Positions 37,182 through 47,126 of a DNA stretch of 64,000 bases are shown here, one piece after another. Source of the DNA: Nitrosomonas sp. Is35 (GTDB taxonomy: Bacteria; Pseudomonadota; Gammaproteobacteria; Burkholderiales; Nitrosomonadaceae); the NCBI RefSeq assembly GCF_033063295.1, contig NZ_JAWJZH010000001.1:62001-126000 (forward strand). Direction: 5' to 3'. The notes below the pieces were generated by a model, which saw only the letters and a list, made by a program, of their open reading frames with translations, did no database searches and was not told where the DNA came from. Every line of letters begins with the position of its first letter. Within the stretch, counting starts at the first letter, position 1. Both the position numbers and the translations under genes were made by a program.

Positions 37182-37721
37182 ATGAATTTTTACTGCATGC
37201 GCCACGGGCGCACAAATTACAATGACTTGGGTTTGTGTAACGACGATCCCGGCAGGAATGTGTATTTAACGGAAACCGGTATCGCGCAAGCGCAGTCGGT
37301 GGGGCATGAGCTGCGCGATGCGGTGTTTGAGCGCATCCTCGTTTCACCCTTGCCGCGTACGCGCCAGACGGCGGAAATCGTCAATCGCTATCATGCCGTG
37401 CTAATTGAAGTGCACGCGGATCTTGCGGATATCCGTTCGGGGTTCGAGAGCCAACCGGTGCCGGATTATTTTGCCGCGATTAGTCACGATCCGCTCGGCG
37501 CGCGCGTGAACGGCGGCGAGTCGCTGCTGGATCACAAGCAGCGCGTGCTGCGCTTTATCGATTGGTTAAAAGTGCAGCCGGATGAGTCATTGCTGGTCGT
37601 TGCGCACGAAGAAACGTTGCGGGTATTTGCCGCCTATTTTGAAGGCGGCATTGCGGATGCGCAGTTGCGCGACATCCACATCGGTAACTGCGAGTACCGT
37701 CGCTATGTTTTAGCGCGCTGA
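37182..37721 (+). CDS. Histidine phosphatase family protein
   Basis: 179 residues. The phosphohistidine motif is MRHGRTNYNDLG at the N-terminus, with SPLPRTRQTAEIV near residue 57, the catalytic GGESLLDHKQRV segment, and VVAHEETLRVF with the second catalytic His near residue 145. This is the phosphoglycerate-mutase superfamily; the substrate cannot be told from sequence. No pathway neighbours are present. Confidence 0.88.
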   Translation: MNFYCMRHGRTNYNDLGLCNDDPGRNVYLTETGIAQAQSVGHELRDAVFERILVSPLPRTRQTAEIVNRYHAVLIEVHADLADIRSGFESQPVPDYFAAISHDPLGARVNGGESLLDHKQRVLRFIDWLKVQPDESLLVVAHEETLRVFAAYFEGGIADAQLRDIHIGNCEYRRYVLAR

Positions 37722-37734
37722 TTTTAAGTTTCTT

Positions 37735-38838
37735 CTATTCTTCGCGCGCCAGCCAGCCTAGCCCTTTTGCATGCAGGCTTTGGATGTACAGCCGGTCGTG
37801 CGTTTCGGTGACTGCGGTGGTTTCGGGATAAGCGCCCGCCGGGTCTTGCAGATCGGCGACTACTTTTCCCTCTTCGGTAAATGCGATCACGTGACCATAA
37901 GCCTTGGGTACCGGCCATAGCCCGCGCGGCAAACGCAGCGTGATTTTGCGCAGCAACGGCTTATCGCTCATGGCGTCGATGACCGGGTTGCGCGGTTTGG
38001 CGAAGCCGAGCCAGAGCTTGTCGTCAAGGCCGCGCATCAGGTTGTCGGGGTAACCGGGCAGATTGTCGAGTAATACACTGGCCAGCGGCGAACTTTGCGT
38101 AACGTCGAGATCATTGGCGGATACGCTGATCTTCCACACCCGGAACTTGCCGGTCTCGCAGACGAATAAAGAGCGTCCGTCCTTGGACAGCGCGATGCCG
38201 TTGGCGAAACTGAATCCTTTTGCGACGATGCGCGCCGTTTTGTTGGCGGGATCGTATTCCAGAATGCGTCCGGTGGACGATTGCTCCATGATGTCGAGAA
38301 TGCTGGCGGTGAAGGTGCCGCCCCAGTCTTTGGGTGCAAAGCGTGTTGAGGCATCGCTGAGGTAGATTTTGCCGTCAGCCGCGACCGTCACGGCGTTGGC
38401 ATAGCGGATTGGATCACCGCTTACTTGATCAGCCAGAGCTGTGATGGCACGATCCGGCCCGATGGATAGCAAACCTTTGATCGCATCGGCTGCGATCAGG
38501 TTACCGGCGGCATCGAAATCGAAGCCGAGCACGCGTCCGCCGGTATTGACGAATATTTCCTGCGCGGTGCCATCGGAATTCATGCGCAGAATGTTGCCGC
38601 TGGCCATCGCGGCGTAGAGTTTGCCGTCACGCGACAGCGCGGCATGCTCCGGCCCGGTTTCATTGCCCAGATCGATTAATTGGATACCAGCAAGCTTGTT
38701 GTTTACCGTATGTACTCCGGTATAACCCGGCGCAACAGGCGCTTGCCAGCTCACCGGTTCTACCGGTACTGGCCATAAGCTGAGGTATGCAGCCAGCGCC
38801 AGCATGGCGATGATGAGTGTCCAACCGGTTTTTTTCAT
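37735..38838 (-). CDS. SMP-30/strictosidine-synthase-like beta-propeller
   Basis: 367 residues. An N-terminal hydrophobic helix (residues 5-22) anchors or exports it. The rest is a six-bladed propeller of the SMP-30/gluconolactonase/strictosidine synthase group: GPEHAALSRDGKLYAAMASGNILRMN, LGFDFDAAGNLIAADAIKGLLSI, the family block YANAVTVAADGKIYLSDASTRF, FANGIALSKDGRSLFVCETGKFRVWKI and PGYPDNLMRGLDDKLWLGFAKPRN. These match the strictosidine synthase-like subgroup found in bacteria; activity is unknown. Likely periplasmic. Confidence 0.85.
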   Translation of the reverse strand: MKKTGWTLIIAMLALAAYLSLWPVPVEPVSWQAPVAPGYTGVHTVNNKLAGIQLIDLGNETGPEHAALSRDGKLYAAMASGNILRMNSDGTAQEIFVNTGGRVLGFDFDAAGNLIAADAIKGLLSIGPDRAITALADQVSGDPIRYANAVTVAADGKIYLSDASTRFAPKDWGGTFTASILDIMEQSSTGRILEYDPANKTARIVAKGFSFANGIALSKDGRSLFVCETGKFRVWKISVSANDLDVTQSSPLASVLLDNLPGYPDNLMRGLDDKLWLGFAKPRNPVIDAMSDKPLLRKITLRLPRGLWPVPKAYGHVIAFTEEGKVVADLQDPAGAYPETTAVTETHDRLYIQSLHAKGLGWLAREE

Positions 38839-39053
38839 ATTCCACCGTGAGTCCAGAAGATTCAGTGAGCGTGCGCAAACCGTTATTTTGTCATTTCATA
38901 GCATTTTCTGTAAAAATTATCGCTCGCGTGATCTACTTCCCAGCATCCGCACATCCTGCCATACTGCAAATTGATGGGTTGGCATCATTCCGGCAATAAC
39001 TTCATGCGTGCGCCCGGATATACCGGGGGTTAAGAAATTGAAAGGGGAATTCC

Positions 39054-40328
39054 ATGACTCGGATCACTGAAATTATCAATCATGCGGGCCGGTGGCTGGA
39101 ACAGCAACAGGATAAAGAATCCAGAGGATGGGGCGAACGGCGCGGCGGTCATGTCAATGTGCTGAATACCGCCGAGGCGATGATCGCGCTGATCGACAGC
39201 GGTGTCTGCCATGCCGGTACTGGCTCGATCCGCGGCGCGGCCGATTTCTTGCTGAAGCATCAGACATTGGATGGCCCGGATGCCGGTTCATGGCCACGGG
39301 AATTAACCACGGATGACGGTAAAACCATCGATATTCCGGATTTGGTGCGCACGGCCTATGCGATTCAGGCGCTGATCAAGGCGGGCAAGGGAATCGACGA
39401 GCACCCGGTACGCATGGCATTGGTTTGGCTGCTTGGCCGCAGAAATGAAAACACCAAAGGCTGGAGTTATGCCCGGGGTAAACCCGATGCGCTGATGCCC
39501 ACGTGTTTTGCGCTGAACGCCCTGCTCGATGCCTACGATGCTTACCCCGGAGCGTATCAGACACAGATTCAGGAGAGTCTGCAACATCTGGTGGAGGCTT
39601 ACTACCACGACGGCGGGGATGAAGTGCGCGGCTCCTTCGGCGCGACGGGGCCGTTGCAAGGCATTCATACCATCCATGCCGCGCTGGTATTGCAAATTGC
39701 CCGCGCCAATAACTTGAGCCGGTATCCGGAGCAGGAAAAACAAGCGGTCGAATGGTTGCTGCGCAATCCCGATAAAGCCATCCGCTTGCGGGAAGAATGG
39801 GTGGGGATTGACCAAAACCAGGTTACGGATGGTCAAACCGGCGGCTATGGATTCATGGTGATGGCCGATACCTTATTGATGAAGCTGTTGCTGGGATCGG
39901 AAAGCATCGACGACAAAAAGAGCGCATTGGCGCAAGAAGCCATGCATAGCCTCAAAGACAAGATCGATGAAAGCACCGGCGCTTTTTACGGGCCGCGGTT
40001 ATTTTCCTGGGCCACGGCAAAAGCATTGTCGGCTTTGGCGGTGATGCAGAAACACGCCGGTGCTGAATATCCCGATCTCCCCGCGCGGATGCCCGAATCC
40101 CGTGCCGGATCCGGCGGCTGGAAAACCGGTCCTGTCATTATCGGGTTTGTAACGCTGCTGTCAGGGTTGGGCTTTTATCTGATGCTCAACGATAAATTCG
40201 GCTTGCTCGAATTCAGCTTCTTTGTCGTGATGATGCTGGCGGCGCTGCTGGCATACGGCGCTATCGGCGAGAAGACTTTTAGCGAGCTGTTTGGCAACGT
40301 CGGCGGTTTATTAAAAAAGGGTAAATAG
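39054..40328 (+). CDS. Membrane-anchored prenyltransferase/squalene-cyclase-fold protein
   Basis: 424 residues. Residues 1-345 form alpha/alpha-toroid repeats of the prenyltransferase/terpene-cyclase fold: GRWLEQQQDKESRGWGER, NTAEAMIALIDSG, DLVRTAYAIQALIKAG, MALVWLLGRRNENTKGWSYARG, PTCFALNALLDAYDAY, TIHAALVLQIARANN and SWATAKALSALAVMQKH. A DxDD cyclase motif is not seen. Two membrane helices follow near 363-383 and 386-406, with a basic end. The N-terminus has no signal, so the toroid faces the cytoplasm if the tail is a hairpin. AAAGGGGA precedes the ATG. Function unknown; a binding rather than cyclising role is possible. Confidence 0.75.
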   Translation: MTRITEIINHAGRWLEQQQDKESRGWGERRGGHVNVLNTAEAMIALIDSGVCHAGTGSIRGAADFLLKHQTLDGPDAGSWPRELTTDDGKTIDIPDLVRTAYAIQALIKAGKGIDEHPVRMALVWLLGRRNENTKGWSYARGKPDALMPTCFALNALLDAYDAYPGAYQTQIQESLQHLVEAYYHDGGDEVRGSFGATGPLQGIHTIHAALVLQIARANNLSRYPEQEKQAVEWLLRNPDKAIRLREEWVGIDQNQVTDGQTGGYGFMVMADTLLMKLLLGSESIDDKKSALAQEAMHSLKDKIDESTGAFYGPRLFSWATAKALSALAVMQKHAGAEYPDLPARMPESRAGSGGWKTGPVIIGFVTLLSGLGFYLMLNDKFGLLEFSFFVVMMLAALLAYGAIGEKTFSELFGNVGGLLKKGK

Positions 40329-40381
40329 AAAACCAACGATGAGCTGCGCTGCATGAACGATTGTAATGTGAGAACGATGCC

Positions 40382-41050
40382 ATGATTGATACCATCATTT
40401 TCGATGCGGAAGGCATTGTCATTGATACCGAAACGATCTGGGACAAGGGACAGGCAATTTTTTTGCAACGCCGGGGCTTTGTTTATGACCGGGAACGGAT
40501 CAAACCTTTGCTCACCGGGCGTACGCTGGCCGAAGGCGTGGAAGTCATGAAGCAAGCGTATCATTTTGAGGGTGATACCGAAGCTTTGGCGCATGAGCGC
40601 GCGGATATCGTGCGCAATCTTTTTATCCATGAAACGGTTTTTATCGAAGGCTTCCTGCCATTCTACGAGTCCGTGCGCAGCCGCTACAAAACCTGCGTCG
40701 CAACGGCGATGGATCAGGAACTGCTGAAACTGGTCGATCGGCACCTCAATCTTTCGGCGTTGTTTGAAAACAGAATCTATACGCTCGACAAAGTCGGCTA
40801 CCGCTCCAAACCGAATCCGGATATTTTTTTGTACGCCGCGCAGCAGCTTGGCTCCGCGCCGGAAAATTGTGTCGTCATCGAAGATGCGCCGCATGGGATT
40901 GATGCGGCAAAAAGCGCCGGGATGTGCTGCATCGCGATCACCACGACCTACGATCCGGAAAAATTGCGAAAAGCCGATGTCGTTGTCCATGCCTACGCGG
41001 AAATTGACCTTGCCGCCGTGGATCAATACGCATCGATACCGATGAAATGA
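40382..41050 (+). CDS. HAD superfamily hydrolase (phosphoglycolate phosphatase-like)
   Basis: 222 residues. Motif I is IIFDAEGIVIDTE (DxDG becomes DAEG, a recurring variant); motif II is CVATAMD; Lys of motif III is in KPNPDIFLYAAQQLG; motif IV is VVIEDAPHGIDAAKSAGM. The helical cap lies between residues 20 and 85. It is a subclass IA enzyme; substrate unknown. It starts 53 bases after the prenyltransferase-fold gene and could share its transcript. Confidence 0.87.
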   Translation: MIDTIIFDAEGIVIDTETIWDKGQAIFLQRRGFVYDRERIKPLLTGRTLAEGVEVMKQAYHFEGDTEALAHERADIVRNLFIHETVFIEGFLPFYESVRSRYKTCVATAMDQELLKLVDRHLNLSALFENRIYTLDKVGYRSKPNPDIFLYAAQQLGSAPENCVVIEDAPHGIDAAKSAGMCCIAITTTYDPEKLRKADVVVHAYAEIDLAAVDQYASIPMK

Positions 41051-41060
41051 ACGCGCTGCA

Positions 41061-41825
41061 TCAACGCCAACGTTTGACCGGATCCTGGCGGTAAAACAGC
41101 GCGAGCTGCTCGTAAACGGAAGGAAAATGTTCCTGCGTCACGAGCGGCAGTTCAAAAAACACTTCGCTCAGCACCGCGAAAAACTCCGCCGGACTTTCCG
41201 CCGCGTACGGATCGATGACGGTTTCCTGCTGCCGGTCAACCTGGCGGCAGAATTTCTTGTAGGCCGCGCTGAATACCTCATGCCAGGTATACGCGCTCAT
41301 GTTGGCGTGCAATTCCGGGCAACCGTTGGGGCCCTCGTACAGCATATCGATCTTGTGCGCGAATTCATGGATCACCACGTTTTCCCCCACGTGCGAAGCC
41401 GGTTCCGCGGCATCTTGCCAGGAAAGAATCACCGGCCCGTCAGACCAAGCCTCGCCTGACGCCGCGTGCTGCACATGGTGCACGATGCCGAACTCATCCT
41501 CGTAATCGTAATCCAGCATGAATTCGCCGGGATACACGATAATCTGGCTCCAGTTGCGGTAGTAATCCAAGTCCAGATTGAGAATCAGAATGCACGCCTG
41601 CAACGCAATCGTGGCGCGCATTTCGTCGGTGATTTCCAATTCATGCGCACCGTAAAATTTCTTATCGTGCAGAAATAACGTGGCGCACTCGCGCAAGCGC
41701 AAGAGCTCTTCAAGACTGAGTCCCTTCAGGCAACGCAGATGAATCAATTTTTGCCAGACGGTATCGGCAATGCCCTCGTGCTGAAGGATCCGGTTACGGT
41801 GCCAATTCGTTAAGCTCCACGACAT
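41061..41825 (-). CDS. mtfA: Zinc peptidase MtfA
   Basis: 254 residues. The zinc motif HEFAHKIDMLYEGPNGCPEL near residue 150 and the third-ligand region YAAESPAEFFAVLSEVFFE near 210 are the MtfA/YeeI signatures, with VYPGEFMLDYDYEDEFGIVH and the GPVILSW block before them. In E. coli MtfA binds the Mlc repressor and so affects glucose PTS expression; no Mlc or PTS gene is near. It is convergent with the HAD gene. Confidence 0.93.
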   Translation of the reverse strand: MSWSLTNWHRNRILQHEGIADTVWQKLIHLRCLKGLSLEELLRLRECATLFLHDKKFYGAHELEITDEMRATIALQACILILNLDLDYYRNWSQIIVYPGEFMLDYDYEDEFGIVHHVQHAASGEAWSDGPVILSWQDAAEPASHVGENVVIHEFAHKIDMLYEGPNGCPELHANMSAYTWHEVFSAAYKKFCRQVDRQQETVIDPYAAESPAEFFAVLSEVFFELPLVTQEHFPSVYEQLALFYRQDPVKRWR

Positions 41826-42088
41826 GCGAATAATCTCCGGGAAACTGCCTTGAACTTGTGCTTATGCCTTCGGACGGGTTGTATAAAAGCGGTCTAGCGA
41901 GGATGAAAATAATACCTTCTTTTGTTCCGTTTTGCCTGAAATGGACACGGAGAAATACTAAGACCATGAGAATTCAGGTAGAATTGCACTGTTAGGTTCG
42001 TGTGGCAGGGCCAACGCCAAACGATTGAGAAATCGGATATAACCATCAAGCCATAGTGTATTTTTAGATTTTTAGAGGAAGACTGTAA

Positions 42089-42283
42089 ATGAATTTTAAA
42101 TTTAGCATCGTTTGTATTATTGGCCTGAGTATCGCCCTGATCGGTTGCGGCGGAGTTCCCGAAGCAAGTTCGGAAAATTGTTCAGGAAGAGGAATGGAAT
42201 CATCGCTGACAGCATTCAAGAACGACGAAGCTGCACGCGAAGCCTTTATCGCTAAATGCGATGAACTGAAAAAAGCAAAATAA
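42089..42283 (+). CDS. Small lipoprotein
   Basis: 64 residues. A short hydrophobic signal ends in the lipobox LIGC near residue 19, giving a mature protein of about 46 residues rich in Glu, Lys and Ala with two further Cys residues (ENCSG and AKCDEL) that could form a disulfide. AGAGGAAG precedes the ATG, and a terminator follows. No named family is recognised. Confidence 0.75.
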   Translation: MNFKFSIVCIIGLSIALIGCGGVPEASSENCSGRGMESSLTAFKNDEAAREAFIAKCDELKKAK

Positions 42284-42365
42284 GCATACAGCTGGAAATT
42301 CAAACCCGGCTCCGGGGATGGTTTCTAGCGCTTTGGAAAAACTGGAAGTCGATGTCACTTCCAGC

Positions 42366-42405
42366 AAACGGCGAATTGGAAGCATATGCTTCGTTCGCCG
42401 TTTTT
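42366..42405 (+). terminator. Intrinsic terminator after the small lipoprotein gene
   Basis: AAACGGCGAA (42366-42375) pairs with TTCGCCGTTT (42394-42403), with an inner stem GAAGC-AT-ATGCTTC, followed by a T-rich tract. Confidence 0.8.
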
Positions 42406-42504
42406 GTTTTCATGGTATGGCGTGATTGCGTGGATTTGAGAAACTGCCAATACGGCGGATAAGCGGTATTATTGTTTTTTTGAGTGCCGGTACGAAGAAT
42501 ATTT

Positions 42505-45347
42505 ATGCCTAAAGTTTTCATCAGCTACAGCCACGATTCAGATGATCATCGTCAGCAGGTGTTGGAACTTGCTGACCGCCTCAACAACAGCGAGAACGAT
42601 GTTGATTGTGAGATTGATCAATACATCAACGGTTCACCACCCGAAGGTTGGCCTTTGTGGATGGAGAGAATGCTAGAAGACTCCACTTATGTCCTCGTCA
42701 TTTGTACTGAAACTTATCTGAACCGTGTAAAACGTCAAGAAAAACCGGGCACGGGCAAAGGTGTTAAATGGGAGTCTTTGCTGACATATCAGGATATCTA
42801 CGATAACGATAGTCTGAACCGTAAGTTTGTGCCGGTTATTTTCAAAGTAACTGATGCTGCATTTATTCCTAAGCCGTTGAGAGCATTTACGCATTACGAT
42901 CTGAGCCATAGTGGTAACTACGAAATGATGTGCCGTTACCTGACTGGGCAACCGCTAGTAGTTAAACCTAATCCCAAAAGTAAATTGCACTTGCCGCCCA
43001 GTAATATTCAGACAGCATCAACTCCAATCTACTCTGATCGCCTTCCAAATGTCATAGGAGAATTTTTCGGGCGCGAAGCCGAGCTGAAACTGCTCGACGA
43101 AGCCTGGGCAGGCAACGGTACGAATATTATCCAGTTTATTGCACCCGGCGGGACGGGTAAGACCAAGCTGCTGCGGCATTGGCTGGATCATACGGATAAC
43201 ATCGAGGCGTTGATTGCCTGGTCGTTTTATTCGCAAGGATCGAGCGAAGACAAGCAGGTTTCAGCATCACCGTTTTTCAGTCATGTGTTTGATAAGCTCG
43301 GTTTAACCCGCTCTTTGTCTTCGTTTGCTACTGAAGAAGATAAGGGCGAACACCTCGCCGATTTGCTGCGGCAGCAACGTTGCGTGTTAGTACTGGATGG
43401 ACTCGAACCGCTGCAGCATGCGGGTAAAGGCATGCGTAACGAACTCAAGGACCGGGCAATGCGGCGATTGCTAATGAGCCTCGCCGGATACAACAACGGC
43501 CTGTGCATTATTACTACACGCGTTGCTGTGCATGAACTGAACAATCGTACTCACGTTAAAGTTCACGATTTACAAAACCTTGCTGTTGCCGATGGCGTAA
43601 AGTTGCTGCAATCACTGGGTGTGCAGGGCAACGGCAAAGAACTGGAAAAAGCGGTGAGGGAGTACGGCTGCCATGCGCTTGCGCTTCACTTGCTCGGCAA
43701 CGCACTACATACCTATCTGGATAACGATGTGCGCAAACGTGACACATTGACTGAGTTGATTGGTGATAACGATGATTTGGAGCGGCATGCATTCAAAGTG
43801 ATGCAGGCTTATAGCCATTGGCTAAATGGCACGCCAGAACTTAAGTTGTTACAGCTGCTTGGACTGTTCGATCATCCGATTGAAATTGAAGTGCTGCAAG
43901 TGCTGTGGCAGTCACAAATTCCGGATTTGACGACAAACATCAACGAAAAAGCCTGGAAAGTCGCCATTCGTGACCTGCGAGAAAAGCACCGCTTGCTATC
44001 CATGCACGAAAATCGTGCCGATTTGCTCGACTGCCATCCGTTGATTCGAGTGTACTTTGGAAAACAGTTGCGGGAAAAGCAACCCGATGCCTGGCGGCAG
44101 GCGCATACCCGGCTGTACGAATATTACAAAGCGTTACCTGAAAAGGAATTCCCCGATACATTGGAAGAAATGCAACCATTGTTTAGTGCGGTGGCACATG
44201 GCTATGCGGCAGGATTGCATCAAAATACATTGGAAGAAATTCATTGGCTTCGCATCAATCGTAGAAATGATAACTTTGTTTGTACTAGACTTGGTGCTTT
44301 CAGCGATGATCTGGCTGCTATGGCGCACTATTTCACCATACCATGGCATACGCCAACTACTGACATAGCGGTGTTCTGGCAAGCAGCTGTATTGAATTGG
44401 GTTGGTTTTAATTTGCGTGCTTTGGGAAGGCTACATGAAGCACTAGAGCCATTACAAGTATCAGTGGATATGGCAGTAAAGCAAGAAGACTGGAACAGTG
44501 CTGCTAATGGTGCATTTTCTTTAAGCAATCTGCATCTCACTCTTGGAAATATTGCAGCTGCAATTCTTGACAGTCAACGTAGCATAAATTTTGCTGATCA
44601 ATCTAAGAATTATTTCTACCGCATATCCAGGCGTGCTGCTTGTGCATACATTCTACATCAAGCCGGGCAGGCGGTATTGGCACTTGAATTATTCAAAAAA
44701 GCAGAGCAACTCCAACGAGAGTTGCAGCCAGAGTATCCACATTTATATTCGCTCTGGGGGTTTTATTACTGCGATTTGTTGCTAGCACAGAATAAGATGG
44801 TTGAAGTATTGGAGCGAGCGCAATATGCTTTGGAGTTATCCCAACATCCAGATGCTAAGGATGGGATGGGGCTGCTTGATATTGCTCTTGATCAGCTTAG
44901 TCTTGGTCGTGCGAATTTTCAGCAAGGAAATTTTCCCCAAGCTGCTTTTTGGTTGGATTGTACCGTGGTTGGTTTGCGTAAAGCAGGGCAGCAGGATGTT
45001 TACCCCTTGGCCTACTCGCTCGCGCCGCCCTATATCGCGATGCCCGCAACCCCAATCACGATTTCGCCCGAGCCCGTCAGGATTTGCAGGAAGTGTACGA
45101 TATCGCCGAACCGAGCGGCATGCGGCTGCATTTGACCGATTATCATCTGGAAATGGCGCGGTTGCTGATTGCGGAGCGAGAGAGTCCTCCTCGAGTTCCC
45201 TTGGAAAAAGGTGAGCCGGAAGGGATTTCATTGCAACAGCATGTGGCAGAAGCAGCCAGGCTGATCGAAGAAACCGGCTACAAGCGGCGCTTACCCGAGC
45301 TACAGGAATTGCAGCATAAGCTATCGGCCATTTCAGAGCTTTCCTAG
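42505..45347 (+). pseudogene. SEFIR-STAND NTPase-TPR protein with a 3' frameshift
   Basis: The start is MPKVFISYSHDSDDHRQQV, a SEFIR (TIR-like) domain of about 150 residues. A STAND/NB-ARC-type ATPase follows: FFGREAELKLLDEAW, Walker A APGGTGKTKLLRHW, Walker B CVLVLDGLEPL, a sensor CIITTR, and HALALHLLGN. Helical TPR-like repeats fill the second half (LRALGRLHEALEPLQVSVDMA). After LRKAGQQD, near 44998, the frame slips: the frame-1 tail to 45135 is non-native, whereas the other frame gives LPLGLLARAALYRDARNPNHDFARARQDLQEVYDI and runs to 45347. One missing base explains it. Unshifted length would be about 947 residues. Such architectures are typical of bacterial antiviral NLR-like systems, but the role is inferred. 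Confidence 0.75.
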
Positions 45348-45375
45348 CGTATCGTGTGAAGACCGCGGAGTCTGG

Positions 45376-47079
45376 TTACCCGTGCGCTTCCTGCGACAAC
45401 GCTTCCGCTTCACCGTTGGAGAGCATGAACACGCGGTCGGCGGCGTTGATGACGGCCGGTTGGTGTGAGACCGCGATGATCGTTAAATCCTTGGCTAAAT
45501 TTTGCAGTGTTTCGCAGATGGTGCGTTCGCTTTCCGGATCGAGCGCGCTGGTGGGTTCGTCCAGAATCAGGAATGATGGGCTATGCGCCAGCGCCCGGGC
45601 AATTGCAATCCGCTGGCGTTGACCACCGGAGAGCAATCCGCCGCGTTCACCGACTACGGTCAACATGCCATCCGGCAGCACACTGACAAAATCCCAGGCA
45701 CCGGCCTGGCGTAGTGCACGCTCGGCATCGTCGGCGGTGAGCGTGGGTTCGCCGACCAGAATGTTATTCAGGATGGTGTCGTGCAACAAAATAGTGTCTT
45801 GCGAGACGTAACCGATCATGTGGCGCCATTGGCGCAGGTTGATGTCATGCAGCGGGATTCCATCGATCTGGACTTCGCCGGATTGCGGTTCGGTCAAGCC
45901 GCACAGTAAATCCAGCAGTGTACTTTTGCCGGTGCCGGAAGGTCCCATGACGGCGGTGAACGTATTGACCGGTATTTCGATGTTCAAATCCCGGAATATT
46001 ACTTTGCGATCATAGTTGAAGCGCACGTGGTGCAGCGTTACACCTTTTTGCAGCGTGGGTTGCAGTGTTCCGGTCGCTCTCTCGGCGGCTGCGCGCGCGC
46101 CCTCGGCGGCTTTGCGCAATGCCCAGTAGGCGCTTTCTTGCGCCGCCAGTTGCTGGTGCCGACGCTGTGTTTTGTTCAACAAGCCCAGAATACGCGTCAG
46201 CAAAAATACCATCAGCATGACTTCCGGCAGCGACAACTCCCATACCACCAGGGCAAGATACAAGCCGCTGGCAGTCAAAGCGGCCAGAATAGGCTCTTGC
46301 AGCGCGTTTAACGCTTCCCGGTTCATTACCTCGCGGCGAGTGGCTTTTTCCAGTTGCTGCGTTTGTTCGCGCAAAATGGCGTCGGCCACGTTATCGCGCG
46401 CCATCGCTTTAAGTGATTTTACCGAACTCAGCACATCCGACAGGTAGGCGAGCAAATCGCGCAACAAATGGGTCTGCTTCGTACCGGCGCGGCGCGTGGC
46501 GCTGACCAAGCTGTTGAGCACAAACAACAGGAAGGAACCGATAATCAGCGAGGCAAGCGTCGCTTCCCATGAAATGAACAGTGCGACGACGGCGTACACC
46601 AGCACCTGCACCATGAGTGACAGCACATTGACGCTGTGTTCGAAACCGTTCGCGGCGCGGTAAGCTTCCGAAGCGATGGAATTGGCGAGCGAACCAACCG
46701 GCTGGCGCAGATAATATTGCCAGCGGCTGGCCAGTAAGGCTTCGATCAGATCCAGGCGCAATGCGGTAGCGACATGCGCAACGGTATAACCGACCTGGCG
46801 ATTGGCCAGCAGCAGCACCAATCCCTTGAAAAACATGCCACCGACGATGATGATCAGAATGGTATCCAGCGTCGGATTGATGCCGATATCTTGCAGCGCT
46901 TTTTCCATGAACTTACCGATGCCGGAATCGTTCGATCCACTATCGCCGACGGCGATCGATATTAAAGGCAATAATGCAGTCAGGCTCAGTCCTTCGGCAA
47001 TACCGGCGATCAACAGCGCAACGAGCACAAAGGCACTACGCTGGGGGAAAACCATAATGTACGTAAATAATGTACGCAT
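45376..47079 (-). CDS. ABC exporter (fused membrane and ATPase domains)
   Basis: 567 residues. Six membrane helices occupy residues 1-300, the ATPase domain the rest: Walker A GPSGTGKST, signature LLSGGQRQRIAIARAL, Walker B FLILDEPTSALD, His switch AVSHQ. Type I exporter half-transporter of the MsbA/CydC general class. The substrate is unknown. It is convergent with the STAND gene (29-base gap) and lies 47 bases downstream of lolD, so it may be read from the lol transcript. Confidence 0.88.
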   Translation of the reverse strand: MRTLFTYIMVFPQRSAFVLVALLIAGIAEGLSLTALLPLISIAVGDSGSNDSGIGKFMEKALQDIGINPTLDTILIIIVGGMFFKGLVLLLANRQVGYTVAHVATALRLDLIEALLASRWQYYLRQPVGSLANSIASEAYRAANGFEHSVNVLSLMVQVLVYAVVALFISWEATLASLIIGSFLLFVLNSLVSATRRAGTKQTHLLRDLLAYLSDVLSSVKSLKAMARDNVADAILREQTQQLEKATRREVMNREALNALQEPILAALTASGLYLALVVWELSLPEVMLMVFLLTRILGLLNKTQRRHQQLAAQESAYWALRKAAEGARAAAERATGTLQPTLQKGVTLHHVRFNYDRKVIFRDLNIEIPVNTFTAVMGPSGTGKSTLLDLLCGLTEPQSGEVQIDGIPLHDINLRQWRHMIGYVSQDTILLHDTILNNILVGEPTLTADDAERALRQAGAWDFVSVLPDGMLTVVGERGGLLSGGQRQRIAIARALAHSPSFLILDEPTSALDPESERTICETLQNLAKDLTIIAVSHQPAVINAADRVFMLSNGEAEALSQEAHG

Positions 47080-47126
47080 AAGCCGGTTATAAAAATAAAT
47101 CGAAAATCATGGGTTTTTTTACGTGA

